From JAIBJN01 sp963775395 (GTDB lineage: Bacteria; Actinomycetota; Thermoleophilia; Gaiellales; Gaiellaceae), in the NCBI GenBank assembly GCA_963775395.1, contig CAVZIX010000009.1, positions 1-64,000 on the forward strand: DNA of 64,000 nt, in the 5' to 3' direction. A model generated the notes under the pieces. It did not search any database and was not told the DNA's origin. It saw only the letters and a list, made by a program, of their open reading frames with translations. The position numbers and the translations under genes were made by a program. Positions 8,243-17,262 of the stretch are shown here, in pieces; positions within the stretch are counted from its first letter, which is position 1, and each line of letters starts with the position of its first letter.

Positions 8243-9217
8243 CTAGACGGGAACCGGCGTGCGCTCGATCACGTCGCGGACGATGTCCTCTGCGTCCATC
8301 CCGCCCGAGCGGGCCTCGGGCGAGAGGATCAGCCGGTGTGCGAGCACGGTCGGGGCCACGGCCTTGACGTCGTCGGGCTCCACGAAGTCGCGGGCAGCGA
8401 CGAGCGCGCGCGCCTTGGCAACCCGCAGGAGCGCGAGGCCCGCGCGCGGGCTCGCTCCGAGGAAGAGGCGGTTGTCCGTGCGCGTCTGGCGCAGGACGGC
8501 GACGACGTAGCGGTTGAGGCTGTCCTCCACGAAGACGCTGCGCGTGTCCTCGATCGCGCCGAGCAGCTCCTGGACGGTCGCGACGGACTCGAGGGCGTCG
8601 AGCGGGGTCTCCGCCGCGTTCTCCGAGAGCATGCGCGCCTCCTCGGCGTGCGGCGGGTAGCCGATCGCGATCCGCATCGTGAAACGGTCGAGCTCGGCCT
8701 CCGGGAGGGGATACGTCCCCTCGTACTCGATCGGGTTCTGCGTCGCCATGACCATGAAGGGCGGCGCAAGCTGGTAGGAGACCCCGTCGATCGTCACCTG
8801 GAGCTCCTGCATGCACTCGAGCAGGGCTGCCTGCGTCTTGGGCGACGCGCGGTTGATCTCGTCGACGAGGAGGATGTTCGCGAACACCGGCCCGGGCCGG
8901 AACTCGAACTCGTTCGAGCGCTGGTTGAAGATGTTGACGCCGGTGATGTCCGACGGGAGCAGGTCGGGCGTGAACTGGAGGCGCGAGAACGAGCAGTCGA
9001 CGGAGCGCGCCAGCGACTTGGCGAGCGTCGTCTTCCCCACCCCCGGGAAGTCCTCGATGATCAGGTGGCCCTCGGAGAGAAGGCAGAGGACGGCGAACTC
9101 GAGCGTCTCGTCCGGCGCGTGGATCACCTTCCGGAGGTTGGCGATGATCCGTTGGGCGAGCGACGCCGCGCTCGACGCCTGCACACCCTGCTTCGCTTCG
9201 ACGGCCTGGTCGTCCAT
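8243..9217 (-). CDS. MoxR family AAA+ ATPase
   Basis: 324 residues. Walker A GVGKTT at 59-64, Walker B LLVDE at 116-120 followed by INRA, sensor 1 at ATQNPIEYEG, and the MoxR lid domain at the C-terminus (LGASPRAGLALLRVAKARAL). MoxR ATPases are chaperone-like remodelling enzymes that usually serve a neighbouring VWA/DUF58 protein; the next two genes are that DUF58 protein and a TgpA-type transglutaminase. The ATG directly follows the coaBC stop with no gap. Confidence 0.94.
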   Translation of the reverse strand: MDDQAVEAKQGVQASSAASLAQRIIANLRKVIHAPDETLEFAVLCLLSEGHLIIEDFPGVGKTTLAKSLARSVDCSFSRLQFTPDLLPSDITGVNIFNQRSNEFEFRPGPVFANILLVDEINRASPKTQAALLECMQELQVTIDGVSYQLAPPFMVMATQNPIEYEGTYPLPEAELDRFTMRIAIGYPPHAEEARMLSENAAETPLDALESVATVQELLGAIEDTRSVFVEDSLNRYVVAVLRQTRTDNRLFLGASPRAGLALLRVAKARALVAARDFVEPDDVKAVAPTVLAHRLILSPEARSGGMDAEDIVRDVIERTPVPV

Positions 9218-10375
9218 CTAGTCCCCTCCCAGCAGGGTCTCGATCTCATCGAGGATAGCCACAGCGCATTCCTCCTTGCTTCGCCTGCTCACCGTCCGCT
9301 CACCGTCCTGCGTGAGCAGGACCAGCTCGTTCCAGTCTGACTCGAACCCGATGTCAGAACGAGATACGTCGTTGTAGACGAAGAGGTTCCCTCGCTTGTT
9401 TGTCAACTTCGTGCGCGCTCGCACCAGGCCGGCTTCGCCCTCGTCCGCCGCGAAGCCGACGAGCACCTGGCCGTTGCGGCGGCGCTGCCCCAGCTCCGCG
9501 AGCACGTCCTGCGTGGGCTCGAGCTCGATCGTCCACTTGTCCGCGTCCTTCGGTCGCTTGGCGTCGATCGGATCGGTCGGGCGGTAGTCGGCGACCGCGG
9601 CGGCCATCACGACGACGTCCGCGTCGGCCCGGGCGAGGACCTCGCGGGCGAGGTCGGCTGCCGAGGGCGCCGCGACGACCTCGACGCCCTCCGGCGGCGG
9701 CACCGAGAGGTTGGAGGCGACGAGCGTCACGTCCGCGCCGCGCCTGTGAGCTTCGCGCGCGAGGGCGACACCCATCTTCCCCGAGGAGCGGTTTCCGACG
9801 AAGCGGACCGAGTCGAGCGGCTCGCGGGTCCCGCCCGCGCTCACGAGCAGCCGCTTCCCGCGCAGTGGCCCCGCCGCGCCGAGGAGCTCGAGGCAGCGGG
9901 CGAAGATCGCCTCCGGCTCGGCCATGCGGCCGGGCCCGTGCTCCCCCTCGGCGAGCCCGCCCTCCTCCGGGCCGATCGTCTGCACGCCACGCTCCCGCAG
10001 CAGCACGAGGTTCGCCTGCGTGGCCGGGTGCTCCCACATACGCACGTTCATCGCGGGCGCGACGAGCAGCGGCCCGCGGACCGCGAGCGCAGCCTGCGTG
10101 AGGATGTTGTCGGCGAGGCCGTGGGCGAGCTTGGCGAGCGTGTTCGCCGAGAGCGGCGCGACGACCATCAGCTCCGCGTCCGTCAGGTGCGGGTAGAGGT
10201 CGCGGGCCGCCTCACGGCGTGCCAGCGCCTCGAACGTGTGCGCGGTGACGAAACGCTCGGCGTCGGCCGTGAGGATCGGCGTGACCTCGTGTCCGTCGGT
10301 GACGAGCAGGCGCAGGAGCTCGCACGCCTTGTAGGCGGCGATCCCGCCGGTCACACCGAGGAGAACCCGAGCCAC
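9218..10375 (-). CDS. coaBC: Bifunctional phosphopantothenoylcysteine decarboxylase / phosphopantothenate-cysteine ligase
   Basis: 385 residues catalysing two consecutive steps of coenzyme A synthesis. The N-terminal FMN-dependent decarboxylase (about 1-180) has the GVTGGIAAYKACELLR start, a His in YPHLTDAELMVVAP and the PAMN motif (VAPAMNVRMW). The C-terminal CTP-dependent ligase (about 185-385) has GGTREPLDSVRFVGNRSSGK and VGFAADEG. GTG start. It follows mihF-gmk-rpoZ, which is the conserved actinobacterial order. Confidence 0.96.
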   Translation of the reverse strand: MARVLLGVTGGIAAYKACELLRLLVTDGHEVTPILTADAERFVTAHTFEALARREAARDLYPHLTDAELMVVAPLSANTLAKLAHGLADNILTQAALAVRGPLLVAPAMNVRMWEHPATQANLVLLRERGVQTIGPEEGGLAEGEHGPGRMAEPEAIFARCLELLGAAGPLRGKRLLVSAGGTREPLDSVRFVGNRSSGKMGVALAREAHRRGADVTLVASNLSVPPPEGVEVVAAPSAADLAREVLARADADVVVMAAAVADYRPTDPIDAKRPKDADKWTIELEPTQDVLAELGQRRRNGQVLVGFAADEGEAGLVRARTKLTNKRGNLFVYNDVSRSDIGFESDWNELVLLTQDGERTVSRRSKEECAVAILDEIETLLGGD

Positions 10376-10396
10376 GTGGCCCTCGCGCCCGACGGG

Positions 10397-10627
10397 CTAC
10401 GAGTAGGCGACCGTGATCTTGCCCTCGGCGATCTCCTCGAGGGCCATGGTCAGGTAGTTCTTCGAGCGGGACTCGACCAACGGCGGGGCGAAATCGTCGA
10501 ACGTGCCCTCGCCGAGCTGGTGGTGATAGTTGTTGATCTGCCTCGCCCGCTTGGCGGCGGCGATGACGAGCGCGTAGCGCGAGCCGCCGGCGGCATCGAG
10601 GAGATCGTCTATGCGTGGGGACATCAT
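10397..10627 (-). CDS. rpoZ: DNA-directed RNA polymerase omega subunit
   Basis: 76 residues. Omega helps fold and assemble the beta' subunit. Visible family features: PRIDDLLDAAGGSRYALVIAAAKRARQI and the C-terminal SKNYLTMALEEIAEGKI. The first ATG overlaps the gmk stop (ATGA); a second ATG follows immediately. Neighbours gmk and coaBC are the usual ones. Confidence 0.93.
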   Translation of the reverse strand: MMSPRIDDLLDAAGGSRYALVIAAAKRARQINNYHHQLGEGTFDDFAPPLVESRSKNYLTMALEEIAEGKITVAYS

Positions 10628-11220
10628 GGAGCGGAAAGCTTACCTGCAGGACTCGGGTTGCCGGTGAGCGCGGCGTCGATGATCTCCCCGAGCTTGGTCA
10701 CGGCCCGCTCGACGTCGTCGTTGGTGACGACGGAGTCGAAGTCGTCGGCCTCCTCCGCCTGGCGTTTGGCGAGGGCGAGGCGCTCGCCGATCTCCCCCGC
10801 GCTCTCGGTGTCCCGCTCGCGCAGCCGGCGCTCGAGCTCGCCGAAGCTCGGAGCCTGGACGAAGATCGTCACAGCGTCGGGCGCCGTCGCCTGAACCTCC
10901 TTGGCGCCCTGCGTCTCGAGCTCGAGGATCGGGCTGCGCCCATCGGCGAGGATGCGCTCGACCTCGTCCTTGAGCGTCCCGTACCGGTGTCCGGAGACGT
11001 ACGTGACGTGCTCGAGGAAGTCCCCGGCCTCCACCCGGCGCTGGAACTCGTCCTCGGTGAGGAAGATGTACTCGCGGCCGTCGACCTCGCCGGGCCGGCG
11101 CTCGCGCGTGGTCGCCGAGACGGCGACGGCCAGGTCGGGGCGGCGGCCGACGAGGGCCCGGATCAACGTGCCCTTGCCGGCGCCGGAAGGCCCGGTGACG
11201 ACAAAGAGCCTGGGGCGCAC
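10624..11220 (-). CDS. gmk: Guanylate kinase
   Basis: 198 residues; phosphorylates GMP to GDP. The P-loop GPSGAGKG is at residues 10-17, followed by SATTRERRPGEVDGREYIFL (GMP-binding) and HVTYVSGHRYGTLKDEVE. The GTG at 11220 is chosen: it is 2 nt after the mihF stop and leaves the normal short N-terminus. An in-frame start at 11304 would add 28 unrelated residues lying entirely inside mihF. Confidence 0.95.
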   Translation of the reverse strand: MRPRLFVVTGPSGAGKGTLIRALVGRRPDLAVAVSATTRERRPGEVDGREYIFLTEDEFQRRVEAGDFLEHVTYVSGHRYGTLKDEVERILADGRSPILELETQGAKEVQATAPDAVTIFVQAPSFGELERRLRERDTESAGEIGERLALAKRQAEEADDFDSVVTNDDVERAVTKLGEIIDAALTGNPSPAGKLSAP

Positions 11221-11222
11221 GG

Positions 11223-11552
11223 CTAGCGGCGCAGCAGCGCCACCAGCTCCGCGCGCTGGCGGTCGGAGAGTCCGCCCACGGTCTTCGACTGGCTGATCCG
11301 GCACTGGTTCAGGAAGCGGGCGGCCTTCACGCGCCCGAACTTCGGGACTGCCATGAGGATGTCGAAGACCTTTGCAGTCTCCACGTAGGTCGGCGGGTTA
11401 CGCAGGATCGTCTCGATCTGCGCCGTCCCAGCTTTGAGATCCTTCTTGAGCTTGGCCCGCTTGACGCGGATCTCATTCGCCCGGCGGAGTGCCTCCATCC
11501 GCTGATCCAGGGAGCGGAGGGGTGCCTGGACCTGCGTCTTGGTGCCTTGCAT
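11223..11552 (-). CDS. mihF: Integration host factor, actinobacterial type (mIHF)
   Basis: 109 residues, basic and helical. The C-terminal helix-two turns-helix region (PKFGRVKAARFLNQCRISQS) and the KVFDILMAVPKFG motif identify it as mIHF, the actinobacterial nucleoid-associated protein unrelated to E. coli IHF. Its place just before gmk is diagnostic. It is the best single marker in the window for the phylum. Confidence 0.94.
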   Translation of the reverse strand: MQGTKTQVQAPLRSLDQRMEALRRANEIRVKRAKLKKDLKAGTAQIETILRNPPTYVETAKVFDILMAVPKFGRVKAARFLNQCRISQSKTVGGLSDRQRAELVALLRR

Positions 11553-11576
11553 GGCGCGGCATTCTAACAGCGCCTT

Positions 11577-12470
11577 TCAGACCTTCAACCCGAGCTGTTC
11601 ACTCCCCTCCGTAAGCGCGTCGGCAGAACTGGCAACAGGACCGGCGGCGATGCCGCGGGCGGCAGCGGGGTCGGCCAGGCTGTGAGCGGCCGCCTCGGCT
11701 GCGAGCTCGGAGCGGATCCGGGCGGGCGCGCCGGGGTCGGCGAAGAGCACGGTTCCGAGGGCGACGGCGGAGGCTCCGACGGCGATCAGCTCGAGAGCAT
11801 GGGCGCCCGTCTCGACTCCCCCCATGCCCACGATCGGGAGGCCCGTCGACCGGTAGCAGGCGTGCACGGCGGCGAGCGCGACGGGCCGCAGGGCCGGTCC
11901 CGAGAGCCCTCCGGTAGCGGTTGCGAGCCGTGGCTGAAGCGTCCGCGGATCGAGGGCCAGACCACGGATCGTGTTCACGAGCGAAAGGCCGTCGGCTCCG
12001 GCCTCCGCTGCGGCGAGGGCCACCGCCGGGATGTCGGGTAGCGCCGGCGAGAGCTTGGCGTAGAGCGGCTTCGAGGTCGAGGCACGGGCGGCCGCGACGA
12101 TCGCTGTCGCCTCGTCCTCGGGCTCGGCGACGTTCGGGCACGAGAGGTTGAGCTCGAGGACTGCGGCGTCCGTGTCGTCGAGCCGCGCGCAGAGGTCGCC
12201 GTACTCGGCCGCCGAGAATCCGCCGACCGAGACCCACACCGGAGGCCCGAGCTCGAGCAGCCGCGGCAGAACGGCGTCGAGGAATCTGTCGATGCCCGGG
12301 TTCGCGAGCCCGATCGAGTTCAGCATCCCCGCCTCGGTCTCGGCGATCCGCTCGGGCGCGTTGCCCTCCCGCGGCAGCGGCGTGACCGTCTTCGTCACGA
12401 AGGCGTCGAGCTGCCGCGCGACGTCCGGGGCGGCGAGCGCATCGAGGCAGCCGGAGGCGTTGAGGATCAC
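11577..12470 (-). CDS. pyrD: Dihydroorotate dehydrogenase, class 1B catalytic subunit
   Basis: 297 residues, FMN-containing, oxidises dihydroorotate to orotate. Visible: ASGCLDALAAPD, catalytic-loop ELNLSCPN with the class 1B Cys, KLSPALPDI, NTIRGLALD and the FMN phosphate site GMGGVETGAHALE. The GTG at 12470 overlaps the pyrK stop (GTGA). The first ten or so residues usual in the family (the strand before NPV) are missing, so this N-terminus is slightly short. The partner pyrK lies directly upstream. Confidence 0.93.
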   Translation of the reverse strand: MILNASGCLDALAAPDVARQLDAFVTKTVTPLPREGNAPERIAETEAGMLNSIGLANPGIDRFLDAVLPRLLELGPPVWVSVGGFSAAEYGDLCARLDDTDAAVLELNLSCPNVAEPEDEATAIVAAARASTSKPLYAKLSPALPDIPAVALAAAEAGADGLSLVNTIRGLALDPRTLQPRLATATGGLSGPALRPVALAAVHACYRSTGLPIVGMGGVETGAHALELIAVGASAVALGTVLFADPGAPARIRSELAAEAAAHSLADPAAARGIAAGPVASSADALTEGSEQLGLKV

Positions 12471-13171
12471 GCGACTGCCCTTTCCAGCCGGGTCCCGGTG
12501 CCAGGCACTTGGGCGTGTCCGCCGAGGACGGGACCCTCGAGGCAGAGGCGCGCCAGACGGCCGTCGATCTCCACGACGCAGCCGTAGCACGCGCCGTAGC
12601 CGCAGGCCATCGGCGCCTCCCAGGCGAGCTGGGCCTCGGGCGCGAGCTCGCGGACGGCCTCGAGCATCGGCTCGGGCCCGCACGCGAGCACGTCGAAGCC
12701 TGGCTCGAGGCGCTCCGTGACATACGTCGGCTCGAGCACGATCTCGGCGTTCGGGACGAGGGCCGCGGCCTCCGCGTGCAACGCGCTGCGGAAGCCGAGG
12801 ATCGCCGGCGGGCCGCCGAGGCGCTCCGAGAGGTACGGGAACGGGGCGACGCCGATGCCGCCGCCGACGAGGAGGGGGCGCCCGACGTCGAGGCGGAAGC
12901 CGTTGCCGAGCGGGCCGAGCACGTCCACCTCCTCCCCGCGCTCCAGCTCGGCCAGCGCGCGGGTTCCCGGGCCGATCGGGTCGACGAGGAACCCGAGCTC
13001 GCCGGGCGGTGCGAGGCAGAGGCTCATGGGCCGCGGAAGCAAGGTCGCGCGGGTGCGGAGCATGAAGAACTGACCCGGGATGCCCGGGTCGACCTCGCCG
13101 CGGCGCAGCCTGACGAGCGCGTACGGACCGACCGGCTCGACGCCGGCGACGCTAAGCCGGGCGGGCGACAC
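12467..13171 (-). CDS. pyrK: Dihydroorotate dehydrogenase electron transfer subunit
   Basis: 234 residues. A ferredoxin-reductase-like FAD/NAD module (PGQFFMLRT; GGGIGVAPFPYL) ends in a [2Fe-2S] Cys cluster, CGYGACYGC plus a downstream LCLEGPV. PyrK passes electrons from PyrD to NAD+. Its C-terminal tail (GGHAQVPGTGTR) is encoded by a copy of a palindromic repeat also found in carB. It overlaps carB by 20 nt. Confidence 0.93.
   Translation of the reverse strand: MSPARLSVAGVEPVGPYALVRLRRGEVDPGIPGQFFMLRTRATLLPRPMSLCLAPPGELGFLVDPIGPGTRALAELERGEEVDVLGPLGNGFRLDVGRPLLVGGGIGVAPFPYLSERLGGPPAILGFRSALHAEAAALVPNAEIVLEPTYVTERLEPGFDVLACGPEPMLEAVRELAPEAQLAWEAPMACGYGACYGCVVEIDGRLARLCLEGPVLGGHAQVPGTGTRLERAVA
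12491..12520 (-). repeat. REP-like palindromic repeat, copy A (inside pyrK)
   Basis: Centre GGTGCCAGGCAC is palindromic. A 17-bp stretch, GTCCCGGTGCCAGGCAC, is identical to copy B in carB in inverted orientation, and the GGGCGTGTC tail is shared with copy C in the phosphomannomutase gene. The copy encodes the last part of PyrK in a reading frame different from the other two. See the finding on these repeats. Confidence 0.7.
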
Positions 13172-16100
13172 GTTCCTGGAGGGACATGGTCTCGCCGCGG
13201 GTTGCGCGCGCGATGGCCTCGACCGCCGCCGCGGCGCCCGCGATCGTCGTCACGCACGGCACGCGGGCGAGGAGCGCGGCCTCGCGGATGAGGTAGCCGT
13301 CGGAGCGCGCGCCGCGCCCGTCCGGCGTGTTGACGACGAGCTCGACCCGCTGGCGGCGGATCAGGTCGACGACGGTCGGCCCGTCGCCGGGCTCGGTGAC
13401 CTTGCGGATGCCGTCCACCTTCAGCCCGGCGGCCGCGAGGGCCCACGCGGTGCCGCCGGTCGCGCAGAGCGCGAAGCCAAGCGCGGCCAGGCCGCGCCCC
13501 AGCTCCACCGCGGCGGGCTTGTCCTCGTCGCGGACGGAGAGGAACGCCGTGCCTCCGGTCGGGAGCGGCCTACCGGCGGCCCGCTCGGCCTTGGCGAACG
13601 CGGTCGGGAAGTCGGCCGCAGTGGCCATGACCTCTCCGGTCGAGCGCATCTCGGGCCCGAGCACCGCGTCCGCGCCCGGGAAGCGGGCGAACGGGAAGAC
13701 GGACGCCTTCACGGAGACATGGCCGGGTGCCTGGCACCGGGACGTGTCCAGGACGGACAAAGGCGCGCCCGCGACGAGCTTGCACGCGGCCTCGACGAGG
13801 TTCACGCCCAGGGCCTTCGACGCGAACGGGATCGTGCGCGAGGCGCGCGGGTTGGCCTCGAGGACGAAGAGGCGCCCCTCGTGGAGCGCGAGCTGGACGT
13901 TGATCAGCCCGACGACGCCGAGCGCCGGTGCGAGGCCGCGCACGACGTCGATGCACTCGGCCAGGACCTCCTCGGGTAGTCCGACGGGCGGGAGCGCGCA
14001 CGAGGAGTCGCCCGAGTGCACTCCGGCCTCCTCGACGTGCTCCATGAGCGCGGCGATCCAGGTGTCCTCACCGTCGCAGAGCGCGTCCACGTCGATCTCG
14101 ACCGCGCCCTCGAGGAAGCGGTCGACGAGCACGCGCCCGCACCCCTCGGCCGCGCGAGCCACGTCCTCGGGCTCGTAGCAGACGCGCATGCGCCTGCCGC
14201 CGAGCACGTAGGACGGGCGCACGAGCACCGGGTAGCCGATCTCCTCGGCGACGCCGACCGCGCTCGAGGGGTCGTGGGCGACGCCCCAGGGCGGGACGGC
14301 AACGTCGAGCCGGTCGCAGAGCTCCGCGAAGCGCTCGCGGTCCTCGGCGTGGTCGACCGCATCCTGCGGCGTCCCGAGGATCCGGTGCCCGGCCTCCTCG
14401 AGGGCACGCGCGAGCTTGAGCGGGGTCTGGCCGCCGAACTGGATCACGACGCCCTCCGGCCGCTCGCGGTCGCAGATCTCGAGCACCTCCTCGGCCCGCA
14501 GCGGCTCGAAGTAGAGCCGGTCGGACGTGTCGTAGTCGGTGGAGACGGTCTCCGGGTTGCAGTTGACCATCACCGTCTCGTAGCCGAGCTCGCGGAACGT
14601 GCGCGCCGCGTGGACGCAGCAGTAGTCGAACTCGATCCCCTGGCCGATGCGGTTGGGCCCCGACCCGAGGATGACCACGCGCGGCCTGTCGCCGTCCGGC
14701 CGCGCCTCGTCCTCCTCCCCCCAGGTGGAGTAGAGGTAGTTCGAGGCCGCCTCGACCTCGGCGGCGCAGGAGTCGACCCGCCGGTACGACGGCCGCACGC
14801 CCCAGGAGCGCCGCGCCCGGCGGACGTTGTCCTCGCCTGTGTTCCAGGCCTCCGCCAGATCGGCGTCGGACCAGCCCAGCCGTTTGAGGCTCAGCCAGTC
14901 TTCGGCGACGAGGTCGGAGCTTGTGCGCGTGGAACGCAAGGCGCTCGTGGCGCGCTCGATCTCCGCCCTGAACCAGGGGTGCAGGCCGTCGGGCAGGTCG
15001 GCGAGCGTTGCCCAGGGCGTGGCGGCGCCGGCGTCGAGCTCGCGCGACCGCATCGCCTTCAGGAAGGCCTCGGTGAACGTGCGGCCGATGCCCATGGCCT
15101 CGCCGACGGACTTCATCTGCGTCCCCAGGGCCTCGTCGGCGCCCGGGAACTTCTCGAAGGCGAAGCGCGGGAACTTGACGACGACGTAGTCGAGCGTCGG
15201 CTCGAAGCTGGCCGGCGTCGTGCGCGTGAGGTCGTTCGGGATCTCGTCGAGCGTGTAGCCGACCGCGAGCTTGGCGGCCACCTTGGCGATCGGATACCCG
15301 GTCGCCTTGCTGGCCAGGGCCGACGAGCGAGAGACGCGCGGGTTCATCTCGATCACGCGCAGCTCCCCGGTGTCGCGCTCGCGCGCGAACTGGATGTTGG
15401 AGCCGCCGGTCTCGACCCCCACCGCTCGGATCACCTTCGCCGCGGCGTCGCGCAGCTCCTGAAAGGCCTCGTCGGGAAGCGTCATCTGCGGGGCGACCGT
15501 GACCGAGTCGCCCGTGTGGACGCCCATCGGGTCGAGGTTCTCGATCGAGCAGACGACGACGACGTTGTCACGCACGTCGCGCATGACCTCGAGCTCGAAC
15601 TCGTCCCAGCCGATCAGCGACTCCTCGACGAGCACCTGGCCCACCGGGCTCTCCCCCAGCCCGCGCTCCAGCAGCCGGGCGAGGTCGTCGGGCGTCCGGG
15701 CGATGCCGCCGCCGTGGCCGCCGAGGGTGAAGGCCGGTCGCAGGATGAGCGGGAACGAGAGGTCGGTGGGCAGCTCGTCGGGCGAGGTGACGACGAGGGA
15801 CTCGGGGACGCGCAGGCCGACGGCCTCCATCGTCTCGCGGAAGAGCCCCCGGTCCTCGGCGCGGCAGATCGCGTCGAAGCCGGCGCCGATCAGCTCGACG
15901 CCGAGCTCGTCGAGGACGCCGTCCTGAGCCAGCCGGCGGGCGAGGTTGAGCGCCGTCTGGCCGCCGAGCGTCGGCAGGAGCGCGTCCGGCCGCTCGCGCT
16001 CGAGCACGCCGGTGACTCCTTCCACGTCCAGCGGCTCCAGGTACGTGCGGTCGGCGTAGCCGGGGTCGGTCATGATCGTGGCCGGGTTCGAGTTGACGAC

Positions 16101-16235
16101 GATCGTGCGGTAGCCCTCGGCGCGGAGGACCTTGAGCGCCTGGCTTCCTGAGTAGTCGAACTCGCACGCCTGCCCGATGACGATCGGGCCCGCGCCGATC
16201 ACGCAGATCGACTCGAGATCAGGCCGCCTGGGCAT
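13152..16235 (-). CDS. carB: Carbamoyl-phosphate synthase large subunit
   Basis: 1027 residues, slightly shorter than the usual 1060-1100. Two homologous ATP-grasp halves: the N-terminal half begins CVIGAGPIVIGQACEFDYSG and the second at VVILGSGPNRIGQGIEFDYC. The C-terminal MGS-like allosteric domain (ALGFALCATGGTAWAL) binds effectors such as UMP. It makes carbamoyl phosphate for pyrimidines and arginine. It overlaps carA by 17 nt. The linker DTSRCQAPGHV near the second ATP-grasp domain is encoded by a copy of a palindromic repeat. Confidence 0.97.
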   Translation of the reverse strand: MPRRPDLESICVIGAGPIVIGQACEFDYSGSQALKVLRAEGYRTIVVNSNPATIMTDPGYADRTYLEPLDVEGVTGVLERERPDALLPTLGGQTALNLARRLAQDGVLDELGVELIGAGFDAICRAEDRGLFRETMEAVGLRVPESLVVTSPDELPTDLSFPLILRPAFTLGGHGGGIARTPDDLARLLERGLGESPVGQVLVEESLIGWDEFELEVMRDVRDNVVVVCSIENLDPMGVHTGDSVTVAPQMTLPDEAFQELRDAAAKVIRAVGVETGGSNIQFARERDTGELRVIEMNPRVSRSSALASKATGYPIAKVAAKLAVGYTLDEIPNDLTRTTPASFEPTLDYVVVKFPRFAFEKFPGADEALGTQMKSVGEAMGIGRTFTEAFLKAMRSRELDAGAATPWATLADLPDGLHPWFRAEIERATSALRSTRTSSDLVAEDWLSLKRLGWSDADLAEAWNTGEDNVRRARRSWGVRPSYRRVDSCAAEVEAASNYLYSTWGEEDEARPDGDRPRVVILGSGPNRIGQGIEFDYCCVHAARTFRELGYETVMVNCNPETVSTDYDTSDRLYFEPLRAEEVLEICDRERPEGVVIQFGGQTPLKLARALEEAGHRILGTPQDAVDHAEDRERFAELCDRLDVAVPPWGVAHDPSSAVGVAEEIGYPVLVRPSYVLGGRRMRVCYEPEDVARAAEGCGRVLVDRFLEGAVEIDVDALCDGEDTWIAALMEHVEEAGVHSGDSSCALPPVGLPEEVLAECIDVVRGLAPALGVVGLINVQLALHEGRLFVLEANPRASRTIPFASKALGVNLVEAACKLVAGAPLSVLDTSRCQAPGHVSVKASVFPFARFPGADAVLGPEMRSTGEVMATAADFPTAFAKAERAAGRPLPTGGTAFLSVRDEDKPAAVELGRGLAALGFALCATGGTAWALAAAGLKVDGIRKVTEPGDGPTVVDLIRRQRVELVVNTPDGRGARSDGYLIREAALLARVPCVTTIAGAAAAVEAIARATRGETMSLQERVARPA
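13716..13749 (-). repeat. REP-like palindromic repeat, copy B (inside carB)
   Basis: A 34-bp imperfect palindrome with outer arms GGACACG / CATGTC and core GGTGCCAGGCACC. In the carB frame it reads DTSRCQAPGHV, which aligns residue by residue with DTSGGQTPGRV from copy C in the phosphomannomutase gene. Confidence 0.75.
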
Positions 16236-17262
16236 ACCTGACCTCCTCGACCCAGCTCTCGATCTCGGGCCAGGCGTCGTGCGGGCCCGGGCCTGCTTCC
16301 GGGTGGAACTGGAGCGACCGCGCGTGCTCCTTGACGAGCGCGAGGCCCTCGACGGTGCCGTCGTAGAGCGAGACGTGTGTGACCTCGGGGCCGTCGCCGC
16401 GCACCGCGAAGCCGTGGTTCTGGCTCGTGACGAGGACGCGGCTCGACTCCAGGTCGAGCACTGGGTGGTTGGCGCCGCGATGGCCGAACGGGAGCTTGTA
16501 GGTCTCGAGCCCGGCCGCGAGCGCGAGGAGCTGGTGGCCGAGGCAGATCCCCAGGATCGGGATGCGGCCGAGGAGCTCCTGGACGACCCCGACCTGATCG
16601 GGGAGCGCGGCGGGATCGCCAGGGCCGTTCGAGAGGAGCACTCCCGCGGGCCGGGCGGCGAGAATCGTGGCCGCGTCCGTGTGGTGTGGCCAGACGGTCA
16701 CGCGGACGCCGGCCGTCTTCAGCCGCCGGATGATCGAGTCCTTGCACCCGTAGTCGAGCACCGCGACCGGAGTCGGGCCGGCGCCAACCTCGTAGGGGCC
16801 GCTCGTGGAGACGCCGGCGACGAGCGCACGGCCCTCCATCCCGGCCTGCGCACGAATCGCGGCGAGCACTTCGTCGACCGAGGCGGCGCCCGCAACCGCC
16901 GCGGCCTTCATGGCTCCGTGCTCGCGCAGGCGCACGACGAGCGCGCGGGTGTCGATCTCCTCCAGGGCGACGATGTCTTGCCCGTGCAGCCAGCGCGGCC
17001 AGTCTTCCCCGGTCGCGCGCCGCATGAGCACGGCGCGGGCGTGGGTGCGGGTCGACTCGGAGCGCTGCGGCGAGACGCCGTAGTTCCCGATCATCGGGGC
17101 GGTGAAGGCGACCAGCTGCTCGGCGAAGCTCGGGTCGGTGACGATCTCCTGGTAGCCCGTCATCGCCGTCGTGAAGACCGCCTCGCCGTGCGCGATCCCG
17201 AGAGCGCCGACCGACCGGCCCCGGAAGACCGTCCCGTCCTCGAGGGCGAGGAAGCCGCTCAC
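16219..17262 (-). CDS. carA: Carbamoyl-phosphate synthase small subunit
   Basis: 347 residues. It supplies ammonia from glutamine to CarB. The N-terminal CPSase small domain (LALEDGTVFRGRSVGALG) is followed by a class I glutamine amidotransferase with nucleophile Cys in LGICLGHQLL and the His-Glu pair in LQFHPEAGPGPHD. GTG start overlapping the pyrC stop by 4 nt (GTGA). Confidence 0.97.
   Translation of the reverse strand: MSGFLALEDGTVFRGRSVGALGIAHGEAVFTTAMTGYQEIVTDPSFAEQLVAFTAPMIGNYGVSPQRSESTRTHARAVLMRRATGEDWPRWLHGQDIVALEEIDTRALVVRLREHGAMKAAAVAGAASVDEVLAAIRAQAGMEGRALVAGVSTSGPYEVGAGPTPVAVLDYGCKDSIIRRLKTAGVRVTVWPHHTDAATILAARPAGVLLSNGPGDPAALPDQVGVVQELLGRIPILGICLGHQLLALAAGLETYKLPFGHRGANHPVLDLESSRVLVTSQNHGFAVRGDGPEVTHVSLYDGTVEGLALVKEHARSLQFHPEAGPGPHDAWPEIESWVEEVRYAQAA

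Noticed and set aside
10624..11304. A 226-residue guanylate kinase with 28 extra N-terminal residues
   Set aside because: The extension lies wholly inside mihF and is Arg/Pro/Gly-rich and unlike the family; the GTG at 11220 gives the normal length.
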